Shown: positions 42,252-51,276, counted from the first letter of the stretch. The stretch: DNA of 52,856 bases from an uncultured Bacteroidales bacterium (GCA_947168515.1 CAMVMF010000016.1:1-52856); one strand, 5' to 3'. Numbers and translations are program-made. Notes: generated by a model from the sequence alone, not told the origin.

Positions 42252-42944
42252 TTACTTAACCACCAGCTTCTGCATCTGACCGCGATGCTTGCCGCTGACA
42301 ATGCCATAGGCATAAACGCCAGCAGGCAGACCATTCACCTGGGCGATACCGTTACCGCTGATGGGAATCTGACGAATCTGACGGCCCTGAGCATCATAAA
42401 TAGCCAAAGTGGCAGGCTGCTCCACACTGTAGCTGACGCTGAATTGGTCAGCGGCGGGGTTGGGATAAGCCTTCACGCTACCATTGGCTAACACATTGTC
42501 GATGCCAACATTGTCGGTATAAGCCTGAAAACGGACTACGACACTGCATGAGAGGGTCGCATTGGAGACAGTCATGGTGTAAACGCCATAGGGACGCTCA
42601 ACATTCTGATCGATGGAGATGTCGATAGAGAAGTTGGTAAAAGATTCGGTGAGATTGAATGGAGAGCTGGTAAGGCCCATGACGCATTGGGTGGTGCAGA
42701 GACCCCAAGCCTCGAAACCATTACGCTCTACCTCGGTCAGGGTCACAACCAAGTTGTTCAGCACATTGGGGGTCTGATTAACAAAGTCTATAGACTCAAT
42801 GCTGGTAGCGGTTTTTTCACAGATAACAACAATGGTGTCGCCGTTTTGATAGGTGGTACCATTATAAAGGAAACCAATCTGATTTTGAGCGTTCAGTGCC
42901 ACAAAGCCGCAGAGCAGCATGGCAAGGGATAAGATTTTTTTCAT
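42252..42944 (-). CDS. Small T9SS-secreted protein
   Basis: This 230-aa protein has a signal peptide (MKKILSLAMLLCGFVALNAQ), a beta-rich body of about 130 residues, and a type A T9SS sorting domain of about 75 residues (YPNPAADQFSVSYS, then PAGVYAYGIVSG). Thus it is exported across the outer membrane by the type IX system. The body is not recognised. It lies alone between two operons and ends in a hairpin terminator. Confidence 0.85.
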   Translation of the reverse strand: MKKILSLAMLLCGFVALNAQNQIGFLYNGTTYQNGDTIVVICEKTATSIESIDFVNQTPNVLNNLVVTLTEVERNGFEAWGLCTTQCVMGLTSSPFNLTESFTNFSIDISIDQNVERPYGVYTMTVSNATLSCSVVVRFQAYTDNVGIDNVLANGSVKAYPNPAADQFSVSYSVEQPATLAIYDAQGRQIRQIPISGNGIAQVNGLPAGVYAYGIVSGKHRGQMQKLVVK

Positions 42945-42981
42945 GTTGTTTGTATTAATTTATTGTTGTTCTTTTTTGTTG

Positions 42982-43668
42982 CTATTCTTTTGCCAATAAC
43001 TCATCCACCACTTTCTTCACGCCCGTGCCGGCCTTTTCCTGAAAGATGGTGATGGGTCGAGAAATGGGCACTGCCTTGGGGTCCACCAAATAGCAGGGGG
43101 TGCTCTTGGGCACATAGTGTATCAGCCCTGCCGCAGGGTAGACCGCCATCGAAGTGCCGATAACGATAAAATAGTCGGCCTTCTCGCACAGCTCTGCGGC
43201 GGGCTCTATGTTGGGCACTGCCTCGCCGAACCACACGATATGGGGCCTTAGTTGTGCACCATCGGGAGCCTTGTCGCCCAGATGTATTTCTTTGTTGCCA
43301 ATCTCCACAATCAAGCTGTCGTCCTTGTCGCTACGCCCTTTGGTCAGCTCGCCATGCAGGTGCAACACTTGCGTCGACCCGGCACGCTCGTGCAGGTTGT
43401 CGATGTTCTGCGTGATGATGTGCACATCGTACTTCTCCTCCAAACGAACCAGTTGGCGGTGGGCCTCGTTGGGCTCGGCTTTGAAAAGCTCACGACGGCG
43501 TTGGTTATAGAAATCCAACACCAGTTGGGGATTGCGCAGGTAGGCATCGTAGGTGGCCACGTCCTCCACGCGGTAGTGCTCCCACAGGCCGTCGCTGTCG
43601 CGGAAGGTGCTGATGCCGCTCTCGGCACTCACCCCTGCCCCAGTCAAAACTACTACTTTCTTTTTCAT
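42982..43668 (-). CDS. cobB: NAD-dependent protein deacylase, Sir2 family
   Basis: This 228-aa sirtuin removes acyl groups from lysines with NAD+, giving O-acyl-ADP-ribose and nicotinamide. It has GAGVSAESGISTFRDSDGLWE at residues 10-30, TQNIDNLHERAGS near 86-98 and catalytic His105 in HLHGEL. The Tyr54-x-x-Arg57 pair is the mark of class III (CobB/Sirt5-like) enzymes that also take succinyl or malonyl groups. No Cys-x-x-Cys zinc pair is present, unlike most CobB proteins. It lies 22 bp from the OmpA-like gene upstream. Confidence 0.92.
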   Translation of the reverse strand: MKKKVVVLTGAGVSAESGISTFRDSDGLWEHYRVEDVATYDAYLRNPQLVLDFYNQRRRELFKAEPNEAHRQLVRLEEKYDVHIITQNIDNLHERAGSTQVLHLHGELTKGRSDKDDSLIVEIGNKEIHLGDKAPDGAQLRPHIVWFGEAVPNIEPAAELCEKADYFIVIGTSMAVYPAAGLIHYVPKSTPCYLVDPKAVPISRPITIFQEKAGTGVKKVVDELLAKE

Positions 43669-43690
43669 GTCGATTTTTTTTATGCCGTTC

Positions 43691-45262
43691 TTATTTCTCC
43701 AAGATAGTGAACACCGTGCGGCGATTCTGGCGGCGGCCTTCGGGCGTGTCGTTGTCGGCCACGGGCTGACTTTGGCCGTAGCCCTTGTAGCTCAACCGCT
43801 CGGCGGCCACCCCTTTCTTCACCAGATAGTCATACACCGCCTTGGCCCGCTGCTCCGAGAGGGTCTGGTTGGCTTCGGCGCGGCCCACGTTGTCGGTATG
43901 CCCGCCCAGCTCAATGCGCATGGTGGGGTGTCGCTGCATCATCTCCACCACCTTGTCCAACTCCACTATCGACACCTCCAGCAGCGTGTACTTGCCTGTC
44001 TGGAAGAAGACATTCTTCAGCGTGATGCTCTCGCCCACCTCCAGTTCGGGGGCCACCTCGGTTATTTCTTCCTTGTATTCCACCGGTTGCGAACGTACCT
44101 GCTCAGGTAATGCAAATCTGTACAGGTCCAGGCCACCCTGGCCGCCAAACTTGTCACTCGAAAAGATAGCCGTGCTGCCGTCAGGGCTCACTATCAGCGA
44201 GCTCTCGTCGCCCCGCGTGTTGATGGGATAGCCCAGGTTCTGCGGCTCGCTCCAAGTGCTGTCGCCTGTGCGGCGGCACATAAAGAGGTCCATACCCCCC
44301 ATGCCCACACGGCCGTTGCTGGAGAAATAAAGGGTTTGATCGTCGAAAGAGACAAAGGGACTCTTCTCATCACCCTTGGTGTTGATGCCGGGACCCATAT
44401 TCTCCGGTTTGCTCCACTGGCCTTCTACCAGGGTGCTGCGCCAGATGTCCATGCCGCCCAGCCCGTCCTTGCGGTCGCTGACAAAATAAAGGGTCTGTCC
44501 GTCAATAGAGAGACAGGGTTGCGACTCCCATCCGCCTGTGTTCACTGCGGGGCCCAGATTCTGAGGTTGGCTCCAGCCCCCCTCCTTGCGGTAGGAGATA
44601 TACAGGTCGCACCGTCCCACCCCGTCCTTGCGTCCGCAAGCAGTGAAATAGAGGATGCGACCATCTTGTGAAATACAGCCGGCCCCTTCGTTTTCGTCGC
44701 TGTTCAGCGGCTGTGCCATGCGCACTGCCTTGCCCCACACACCCTCCTTTTGGCGGCTGGCAAAGAAATCCTCCGCCATGGCGGGACGGTTATAGCGGGT
44801 GAAAATCAAGGTCTGTCCATCAGCCGTCAAGGTGGGTAGGTATTCATCGTCGGGACTGTTTACCCCAGCCCCTAGGTTCTCGGGGGTGAAGGGAACGGGA
44901 TTAGCCATGGCCTGTCGACGGAAGGCTATGCACTCCAGATCGTAGCGTGCCGTAGCTCCCCAGCGCTTATGTTTGTTATTGTCGTTGCGCAAGAAAGTCT
45001 CTAATTGTTCCTGGGCTTGGTCCAGACTGTCGTGGTCCATATACCATGCCGCCATGGTCAGCCGCACCTCGGCAAAATTGGGCTCAGCCTTCAGGGCCTT
45101 GCGAAAATGGTCGAACGCCTTGGCCGCATTGCCGCTCAGCAGTTGCTGCCCCTTTTCAAACTCACCAACGGCCTTCTTGTTGTCCACCGTATACTGAGCA
45201 TGTGCGCCCATGCCTGCCAGGCACAGTGCCGCCATCAAAAATAAGATACCTTTCTTTTTCAT
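43691..45262 (-). CDS. PorE-like OmpA family protein with beta-propeller
   Basis: This 523-aa exported protein has a signal peptide (ending GAHAQ), a TPR-like segment (FRKALKAEPNFAEVRLTMAAWYMD, about residues 45-70), WD40-like PD40 propeller blades (about 130-380), and a C-terminal OmpA peptidoglycan-binding domain (GGHTDNVGRAEANQTLSEQRA, about residues 440-520). This is the domain order of PorE of the type IX system, but I see no carboxypeptidase-like domain between the propeller and OmpA parts. It probably ties the outer membrane to peptidoglycan. The start at 45262 begins the signal peptide. Confidence 0.82.
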   Translation of the reverse strand: MKKKGILFLMAALCLAGMGAHAQYTVDNKKAVGEFEKGQQLLSGNAAKAFDHFRKALKAEPNFAEVRLTMAAWYMDHDSLDQAQEQLETFLRNDNNKHKRWGATARYDLECIAFRRQAMANPVPFTPENLGAGVNSPDDEYLPTLTADGQTLIFTRYNRPAMAEDFFASRQKEGVWGKAVRMAQPLNSDENEGAGCISQDGRILYFTACGRKDGVGRCDLYISYRKEGGWSQPQNLGPAVNTGGWESQPCLSIDGQTLYFVSDRKDGLGGMDIWRSTLVEGQWSKPENMGPGINTKGDEKSPFVSFDDQTLYFSSNGRVGMGGMDLFMCRRTGDSTWSEPQNLGYPINTRGDESSLIVSPDGSTAIFSSDKFGGQGGLDLYRFALPEQVRSQPVEYKEEITEVAPELEVGESITLKNVFFQTGKYTLLEVSIVELDKVVEMMQRHPTMRIELGGHTDNVGRAEANQTLSEQRAKAVYDYLVKKGVAAERLSYKGYGQSQPVADNDTPEGRRQNRRTVFTILEK

Positions 45263-45646
45263 TATTATTATAACGTACACTTTCCAAAATTATTGTGTCC
45301 TCCGTGGAGCAAATTCCCCCGGCACGGTGCAAAAATGATTTCTACAAAAAAATGTCGATAGCGCAATAAAAACCATGACAAAAGAATGACAAGAATGGGA
45401 CTTACGGGCAAGCCGAGAAAAGCCTGCATGGGATTATACCATGCGAAGGTGCGAGAGCCTGTTTGTCTGCATTAGGTCGACAAGGCCATCCGCTACTGCC
45501 GCCACCTGCTTGAGGGAGCCCAAAATGGTGTAAACACCTCCGCTGTTTTTAGGTCTTGAGGGAGGAGACTGGGGCGGATGAATGAAATAAAAAGGGTTTC
45601 CATGGGAAAAGATGGAAACCCTTTGTGGGATGATGAAGCGGTGTTG
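45263..45646. other. 384-bp intergenic region upstream of the PorE-like gene
   Basis: It holds a likely -7 box for the PorE-like gene (plus-strand CAAAATTA at 45285-45292, which is TAATTTTG on the minus strand) and the ackA terminator at 45591-45624. The central part from 45300 to 45580 has no supported feature. Confidence 0.55.
45591..45624 (-). terminator. Intrinsic terminator of ackA
   Basis: AAAGGGTTTCCAT (45591-45603) pairs perfectly with ATGGAAACCCTTT (45612-45624). As read on the minus strand the stem is followed by TTTTTATTT. It lies 22 bp after the ackA stop. Confidence 0.88.
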
Positions 45647-46855
45647 TTAGCGAACAAGGTTGTAGGTGTCGCTGGCGATGACGAATTCTTCGTCGGTGGT
45701 GCAGACGACGACGGCAACCTTGGAGTCGGGGGTGGAGAGGATAAGGTCCTCGCCCATCTTGTTGTCGCTCTTGGAGAGGTCGACATGAATGCCAAGACAC
45801 TCCATGTTCTCAAGGATGGGACGGCGCATAAACCAGGCATTCTCGCCGATGCCGCCGGTGAAGAGCAGCAGGTCGCAGCCGCCCATCTCGGCCATGTAAC
45901 CACCGATATAGCGTTTCACGCGCTGGGCAAACATGTCGAAAGCATAGGTGCAACGCTCGTCGCCAGCATCGCGGCCGGCACGGATGTCGCGCATATCTTG
46001 TTTGCCACCGCTGATGCCTACCAAACCGCATTGCTTGTTGAGCATGGTGGACACATCTTTCCAGCTCTTGCCATTTTCGGTAATCTCTTTCTTGATAATG
46101 AATTCGATAACGCCGGGGTCTACATCGCCGGGACGCGAACCCATGATTAAGCCCTCCAAAGGAGTCATGCCCATGGTGGTGTCGAAACTCTTGCCCTGCT
46201 TGATGGCGGCAATGGAGGCTCCGCTGCCCAGATGGCAGCTGATGATGTTCAGCTGGGTCCAGTCTTTGCCTATCATCTTGGCGGCTTTCTCGGCCACAAA
46301 GCGATGGCTGGTGCCGTGGAAACCATAGCGACGCACGCCGTATTTTTGGTAGTATTCATAGGGCAGACCGTAGAGATAGCTCTTGGGGGGCAGGGTGCTG
46401 TGGAAGGCGGTGTCGAATACGGCTACCTGAGGGACACCGGGCAGCACTTCGCGCATGGCATAGATGCCTGCCAGATTGCCGGGGGTGTGGAGGGGGGCCA
46501 GATGGGTAAGGGACTTGATGGTCTCGATGACTTTGTCGTCGATAAGCACGCTCTTGTCGAAGGCTTCGCCGCCGTGGGCGATACGGTTGCCAACGGCACC
46601 AATCTCTTTAAAGTCTTTGATGACACCCATCTTGGGGTCGACCAAGGCATTGAGGACGATTTTTATACCTGCTGTGTGGTCGGGGATGGGTAGCTGTTCG
46701 TAGTGTTTTTCGCCATGATACTTGTGGGTGAATTCGCCCATTTCCAAACCGATGCGCTCAAGCAAACCCTTGGCCATCACCTCGGCATTATTATCCATGT
46801 CAACCAGCTGATATTTGATTGACGAACTGCCGCAATTGAGAACTAAGATCTTCAT
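45647..46855 (-). CDS. ackA: Acetate kinase
   Basis: AckA converts acetyl phosphate and ADP to acetate and ATP, the last step of fermentative acetate production in the cytoplasm. The 402-aa product has the N-terminal KILVLNCGSSSIKYQL (residues 2-17), the substrate Arg region NRIAHGGEAF near residue 90, FDTAFHSTLPP near residue 147, GTSHRFV near residue 180, CHLGSGAS near residue 209, and FTGGIGEN near residue 327. No phosphotransacetylase gene is visible in the window. Its terminator is clear. Confidence 0.97.
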   Translation of the reverse strand: MKILVLNCGSSSIKYQLVDMDNNAEVMAKGLLERIGLEMGEFTHKYHGEKHYEQLPIPDHTAGIKIVLNALVDPKMGVIKDFKEIGAVGNRIAHGGEAFDKSVLIDDKVIETIKSLTHLAPLHTPGNLAGIYAMREVLPGVPQVAVFDTAFHSTLPPKSYLYGLPYEYYQKYGVRRYGFHGTSHRFVAEKAAKMIGKDWTQLNIISCHLGSGASIAAIKQGKSFDTTMGMTPLEGLIMGSRPGDVDPGVIEFIIKKEITENGKSWKDVSTMLNKQCGLVGISGGKQDMRDIRAGRDAGDERCTYAFDMFAQRVKRYIGGYMAEMGGCDLLLFTGGIGENAWFMRRPILENMECLGIHVDLSKSDNKMGEDLILSTPDSKVAVVVCTTDEEFVIASDTYNLVR

Positions 46856-46918
46856 TATACGTTTTAAATATTTGATAATTATTAATTTCTACAAAACATA
46901 CCGTAAAATTCGGTTTTT

Positions 46919-46926
46919 CAAAGATA
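46919..46926 (-). promoter_or_regulatory. Candidate -7 box of ackA
   Basis: Plus-strand CAAAGATA reads TATCTTTG on the minus strand, 63 bp before the start. No -33 box at the right distance. Confidence 0.45.
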
Positions 46927-47117
46927 CGAAAAAAAAGCCACACGACGTATTATTGAATAAAAAAAGTACGGGACGAACAGCCCAATCTAGAGAAGGATGA
47001 GCCATATTGAAAAAAAAAGATGCAAATGAACGCATCTATTTCAGTCAACCAGCAGCCCCCCCTAGGGGACGAAGAATTCAGATGAACTATACCTTTGCTG
47101 AAAAAGTGTGATAACAG

Positions 47118-47190
47118 TGGAGTATACCGGGCTCGAACCGGTCACCTTTAGATTGCGAACCTAACGCTCTACCAAATGAGCTAATACCCC
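47118..47190 (-). tRNA. tRNA-Ala (anticodon CGC)
   Basis: The 73-nt minus-strand sequence folds into a full cloverleaf. The acceptor is GGGGTAT/ATACTCC, the D stem is GCTC/GAGC, the anticodon stem TTAGG/TCTAA with loop TTCGCAA, and the T stem ACCGG/CCGGT with loop TTCGAGC. The anticodon is CGC (codon GCG). The G3-U70 wobble pair, the alanine identity mark, is present. CCA is not encoded. Confidence 0.92.
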
Positions 47191-47447
47191 GATTGCAATT
47201 GAAGCATTCGCACCCGTATGTAATCTCTCATGACTCCATACCGCTTGCATTGTTTGGTTTATCCTCACGCGGAAAAAGGGGACAACTCAAACACAAAACC
47301 TTTCTCTTGTTCTCTTGCACAATTGCGTTGCAAAAGTACGCAAATTATTTGAATTGAAAAACTTTTGTTATGAACACTTAGCAGAAACGTACCTGACAAC
47401 CATTAAAAATCAAACAATTATTCATTCTAATCGAAATAAAAATTGTT
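47191..47447. other. Intergenic region upstream of tRNA-Ala
   Basis: This AT-rich gap contains TACTTTTG on the minus strand (plus 47331-47338), a possible -7 box about 140 bp upstream of the tRNA. Nothing else is recognised. Confidence 0.45.
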
Positions 47448-48392
47448 TCAGACAGGGTATTTTGCGGTCAAGCGGCGGTAGAAGTCGCGCTGGTCGGCAT
47501 CGGTGACGGCTTGAGCACCGGTGAGTTGTTCTTGGAGTTGGAGAATGTCGCGAGTGGGTTTGTGACCCTCGGCCTTGCGGGTGGCAAGGCAGCGTTGTAG
47601 TTCATAGGCGGCTCGGTTGTCGTCGCGTCCAACCAGCATACGTGCTAGAGCCAGGCGGTATCTGGTGCAGAATTTCTCTTGTCGCTGGTTCTGTATGGCA
47701 CGGCACAGGAGGGCAGCCCGTGGACCAGGGTCGGCGGTAAGCTCGGCCAGTTCGGCATAGAGATAGCTGTCGTGATAGCGGCGCAGAAGGTCGCGGTAGA
47801 TGTCGACGGCTTTCTGATCTTCGCCTATTATGTGGTAGGCCACAGCCATATAGCGTCGTGTATGTTTGTCGCGCGGCTGGCGTCGGAGGGCATCCTGCAG
47901 CAGTGGCAGGGCTGTCTGCGCGCGGTCTACGTCGGGCCGCTGCTGCAACTCGTGGAAGCAGTGTGTCATGATGCGCTGCGCAGTGGATAGCAGCGGGTGG
48001 GGCCGTTCGTTGCTGCCCTCTTTCGGCACCGACATGCTGCCTTGCCAGTCGGCATCGGTCAGGCGGTCTACGCCATATTGCTTCATGAAATCGAGCATGC
48101 CGAATGACGGCACAGACTCTTTCAGACGCAGCGCACCGTGCAACAAGGCTTCGTGTACCTTGCCATCGCGGTCGTCGATATTGGGAGCCAGACGCAGCAG
48201 TGCCTCGAAGATTTTGGCTGCTTCTGCGGTCTGTTTTTCTTGCAGCCGTTTTTTCATGATATCACTCGCCACCCAGAACATACACAGCGTGGTGTACTTA
48301 CCCTTGTGGACGGCATACATTGGGCGAATGACCTCGTAGGCTTCTTCTATAAGGCCTTGCTTACGCAGGTCGAATACTTCTTTGACTGTCAT
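47448..48392 (-). CDS. TPR-like helical protein, defence-cluster associated
   Basis: This 314-aa protein is helical with tetratricopeptide-like units. An N-terminal block (TVKEVFDLRKQGLIEEAYEV, then KYTTLCMFWVASDIMKKRL) resembles one I have seen in proteins near conflict systems, but I cannot name the family with certainty. The C-terminal part has units such as VDIYRDLLRRYHDSYLYAEL. No catalytic site is visible. It lies 32 bp after the SLOG-nuclease gene on the same strand, so it may be a helper or structural part of that cluster. Confidence 0.68.
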   Translation of the reverse strand: MTVKEVFDLRKQGLIEEAYEVIRPMYAVHKGKYTTLCMFWVASDIMKKRLQEKQTAEAAKIFEALLRLAPNIDDRDGKVHEALLHGALRLKESVPSFGMLDFMKQYGVDRLTDADWQGSMSVPKEGSNERPHPLLSTAQRIMTHCFHELQQRPDVDRAQTALPLLQDALRRQPRDKHTRRYMAVAYHIIGEDQKAVDIYRDLLRRYHDSYLYAELAELTADPGPRAALLCRAIQNQRQEKFCTRYRLALARMLVGRDDNRAAYELQRCLATRKAEGHKPTRDILQLQEQLTGAQAVTDADQRDFYRRLTAKYPV

Positions 48393-48424
48393 GATGGATA
48401 AATTGTTGAATGATGCAATAAGTA

Positions 48425-49672
48425 TTAAATGATGTTCAATTTGCTCAGCCTGGATTTGATAACTTCATTGTTGCGACCGAATAATGTTGCAAGTTCATTG
48501 ATAGACTTACCATTTTCATAAAGCGTTTCGAGCAGCTGGTCGTCTTCCATGGTCCACGGAGTGTAGGCGTTGGGGTATAATTCGATCAGCGGTCGGGTTT
48601 CTCGTTCTTTCTTTCCCTTAGTAGAAATCAGGTCCGAAATTTTTTCGAGTAGGTGTTCTGGCTGGATAATATTAAGTGCATGGGTTTTAAAGTCATTCAT
48701 AAAGTACAGTGAATCGGGGTCGCTGGGCAGGCCGCCGATGCCAAGAAGAAGAAAAACGAGCATGTGGTGTTCCTTGGCAAATCTCTCAAAGAGGGCGGCT
48801 CTGGCTGAAGGCAAGAGTTCTTTGCTGATGTCTTTGGGCATGTGGTTTCGCCATTTGCATTCAATGGCGAAGGACTTTCCGTCGTATTCGAATACAAAAT
48901 CAGGATTGCTGTTGCCTTCAGGGTAGATGCCAGGCAGGCTCTTGTCACCGCGCCATTCCTTTAGGACCAGCTTGTCGTTGCTTGCCACGCCCAGCAGCTC
49001 CAGCACGTAGTCTTCGAACTCGCGGCCTTTCAACAGTTCGTCGTTCATGGTGAGCGACTTGATGCGCAGGTAGACAGTACTGTAGGGACGGCCGATGGCC
49101 TTGTGGATGGCGTGGATGCCCATGTCTTCATAGTACAAGCGCAGCAGCCGCTTGTCCTCGGCTACCGTCCAACGGTGGGGCTTTTCATTGGGTTCTGCCA
49201 CTTTCAGGTCGGTATTGTCGAGCAGATGGGTGACATCGTTGCGTCCCGTCAGCAGACCGAAAATACTGCCGTTGGGGTTGATATAGCCGCAGACGATGTG
49301 CTGCACCTGACGGATGGTCCACCAGTTGCGAAGACGCGCCTCGAAGCCTTTGCCGTCACTCTCCTCGCGTTGCAGCACAAGGACAAGCAGGCGGTTCTCA
49401 TTCAGCGCCAGTTCAATCTGCACGTTGTATGTGTTGCGGAACTTGCCCGTCACCACCAGCACCGTCGGCACGTGGCACACCAGTAGTGCCTTCAGCACCT
49501 CCTCTTCCAGCTCCGACGTGTTGAAGCACACCGCACACTGCCCCCTGTCGAACTCCTCAACCCACCGAAACACCTTCTCATAGCACGACAACGGTGCCTT
49601 TCTCGACGTCAGGAAAAGCGTCTTCTCCCGCCGCCAAAGCTCCTTGTTGCCAATGGTTCGATGAATAAACAT
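48425..49672 (-). CDS. SLOG-like / Myb-like / PD-(D/E)XK nuclease fusion protein
   Basis: The 415-aa protein combines four parts. Residues about 1-150 look like a DprA-type SLOG (Rossmann-like) fold (TLFLTSRKAPLS, CAVCFNTSELEEEVLKALL, VPTVLVV). Residues about 167-208 are a Myb/SANT-like helix-turn-helix (HRWTVAEDKRLLRLYYEDMG). Residues about 215-330 carry a PD-(D/E)XK nuclease core (NPDFVFEYDGKSFAIECKWR, with Asp and Glu-x-Lys). Residues about 372-415 are a second helix-turn-helix (PWTMEDDQLLETLYENGKS). This combination suggests a DNA-targeting defence nuclease gated by a ligand or DNA end. The Mrr-type gene upstream lies 11 bp away. Confidence 0.75.
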   Translation of the reverse strand: MFIHRTIGNKELWRREKTLFLTSRKAPLSCYEKVFRWVEEFDRGQCAVCFNTSELEEEVLKALLVCHVPTVLVVTGKFRNTYNVQIELALNENRLLVLVLQREESDGKGFEARLRNWWTIRQVQHIVCGYINPNGSIFGLLTGRNDVTHLLDNTDLKVAEPNEKPHRWTVAEDKRLLRLYYEDMGIHAIHKAIGRPYSTVYLRIKSLTMNDELLKGREFEDYVLELLGVASNDKLVLKEWRGDKSLPGIYPEGNSNPDFVFEYDGKSFAIECKWRNHMPKDISKELLPSARAALFERFAKEHHMLVFLLLGIGGLPSDPDSLYFMNDFKTHALNIIQPEHLLEKISDLISTKGKKERETRPLIELYPNAYTPWTMEDDQLLETLYENGKSINELATLFGRNNEVIKSRLSKLNII

Positions 49673-49683
49673 GGATTTTTTCC

Positions 49684-50580
49684 TTATTCACTAAATCCAT
49701 CTGTGAAGAAATCGGTGTCCACCTTCTTGATTGCATACACTTGTGTGGTGCTGACACCGAGGTTATACTGTATCATTAGGTTAGCCATCCGTTGACCATC
49801 AATAAGTATAAACTTAATGCTGGCAGCTGAAAGATCGTATGCTTTTTTTGAAAATTTACTAGTGGTAACAAATACTCCTTTCGTACCACCGTGGCTTAAA
49901 ATTGCACCAATAAACTTTTGCACTTCTGGTGCTCCTACAGTTTCATCGGATTTCCATTTTTTTGCTTGCAGAAATATCTTATCGAGGCCTAGTTTATCTT
50001 CATTGATTACTCCGTCAATACCCTCGTCATTTGTATATGGAGTAATTGTTCCGTCTCCATATCCCATAGCCTCAAGCAGTTTGACCACTAGGATTTCAAA
50101 TGCTTTCGGTGACATTAGTAGTATTTGATTCAAAAGATCATCAGCAAGTTGAGAATTTACCTTTTTATAAGCATTATCCATCTCGTCAATAGGAGTTAAA
50201 TCCATTGGAGTGGTTGGTTGTGATGCTGATGTTGTGTTTGGAGCAGCAAAGTTTTTAAATGAAGGATAGTGCTCTGCCAAGTATTTTGGAGTTATTGGAT
50301 TTGGTGGGTTTTTAAGAAGGTCTTCTCCTGTTCTTGTAATTTGAAATATTCCCCTCTTTTCAGAGTATGCGAGTCCTGATTTTTTAAGGTATGTTAGGGC
50401 CCAATTGGTTCGATTCTTTACGACACCTTCACTTCCACTAGGAAGCAGTTGCTCCATTTCCTCATCAGATAGTGAGAATATCTGTTGGATATTATTCGTG
50501 CATTCTTTTATTGTATGGCTTTTGCCATCACCTAAGAATCGTAATACGGGAAGAATAAATTGCTTGAATTCAGGTATCAT
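49684..50580 (-). CDS. Mrr-type restriction endonuclease
   Basis: This 298-aa protein has an N-terminal winged-helix Mrr_N-like domain (about residues 1-90) and a C-terminal Mrr catalytic domain. In the latter, GYGDGTITPYTNDEGIDGVI carries the acidic residue and IFLQAKKW the Gln-x-Lys of the PD-(D/E)XK fold. Mrr enzymes cut methylated foreign DNA (type IV restriction). The gene is visibly AT-richer than its neighbours, a sign of transfer. It is followed 11 bp later by the SLOG-nuclease gene, so the two are probably one operon. Confidence 0.88.
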   Translation of the reverse strand: MIPEFKQFILPVLRFLGDGKSHTIKECTNNIQQIFSLSDEEMEQLLPSGSEGVVKNRTNWALTYLKKSGLAYSEKRGIFQITRTGEDLLKNPPNPITPKYLAEHYPSFKNFAAPNTTSASQPTTPMDLTPIDEMDNAYKKVNSQLADDLLNQILLMSPKAFEILVVKLLEAMGYGDGTITPYTNDEGIDGVINEDKLGLDKIFLQAKKWKSDETVGAPEVQKFIGAILSHGGTKGVFVTTSKFSKKAYDLSAASIKFILIDGQRMANLMIQYNLGVSTTQVYAIKKVDTDFFTDGFSE

Positions 50581-50620
50581 ATTTACTTTTATTGGATTGC
50601 ACGATTTGTTGTTAGATGTA

Positions 50621-51253
50621 TTATTTAGAGGTCTTAAACCCTATCGGTTTTCGTGGTTTGGCTTTCTCATCTCTTAGTTGGTCGAGGGCGTCGTTGATAG
50701 CTTCTATTTGTAGGGCTACTTCATTGTTGGTCTGCTCCTGCTGGTCGTTGATGTCGTTCTGGTCGTGTATTATTTCTTCTACGTAAGCATTCAACTGGTC
50801 GACTTTGTGTGAAAGTTGCTCTACCTTTAGGTCAACCGACAGCATTGTGGAGATAGCCTGACGCATAGCAATGAACGCACGCGTCACCATCACACTCATC
50901 TGAACAGCACTTGGACTGTGCAAAACTGCGGCAAGCATTACTGCTCCGTGCTCTGTAAAAGCATAGGGGGTAGCTGCTTTCGGTCTACGTTGTGGCGATG
51001 TCATCACAATTTGTGATGAGATAATGCTAGTATTTTCTATATCTTGCCACTCTTCTTTTGTGAGTTGAAACATAAAATCTGAAGGGAACCTATCAAGATT
51101 ACGCTTGACAGCTTGGTTTAGAATTCGGGTTTCAACACCATAGATAATGGCAAGATCACGGTCAAGCATCACTTTTTGCCCTCTGATTTCATAGATGGCA
51201 TCTTTGATGTTATCGGCCTGCTTATTATCGGATATGACTAAATTGTCACTCAT
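50621..51253 (-). CDS. ORF6N domain DNA-binding protein
   Basis: This 210-aa protein has the ORF6N domain seen in phage anti-repressors and accessory genes of Bacteroidota. Its landmarks are IYEIRGQKVMLDRDLAIIYGV (near residue 20), NLDRFPSDFMFQLTKEEW (near residue 55) and PYAFTEHGAVMLAAVLHSP (near residue 95). The C-terminal part is a coiled coil (SVDLKVEQLSHKVDQL). It may regulate the cluster downstream, which starts 40 bp away. It carries a palindrome inside its frame similar to ones upstream of its start. Confidence 0.87.
   Translation of the reverse strand: MSDNLVISDNKQADNIKDAIYEIRGQKVMLDRDLAIIYGVETRILNQAVKRNLDRFPSDFMFQLTKEEWQDIENTSIISSQIVMTSPQRRPKAATPYAFTEHGAVMLAAVLHSPSAVQMSVMVTRAFIAMRQAISTMLSVDLKVEQLSHKVDQLNAYVEEIIHDQNDINDQQEQTNNEVALQIEAINDALDQLRDEKAKPRKPIGFKTSK
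51001..51019. repeat. Palindrome inside the ORF6N gene
   Basis: TCATCACA-ATT-TGTGATGA, 8-bp arms. It is coding and shares the core CACAA(T)TTGTG with the site at 51277. Confidence 0.7.
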
Positions 51254-51276
51254 AAGTCTTTGTATTTCATTATGCA

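Noticed and set aside
47118..47190. tRNA-Ala as an integration site for the defence cluster
   Set aside because: I found no repeat of the tRNA 3' end further right and no integrase, so an attachment site is not supported.
50621..51253. The ORF6N gene as a sign of a prophage
   Set aside because: No integrase, terminase, capsid or tail genes lie nearby. ORF6N genes occur alone in many Bacteroidota.
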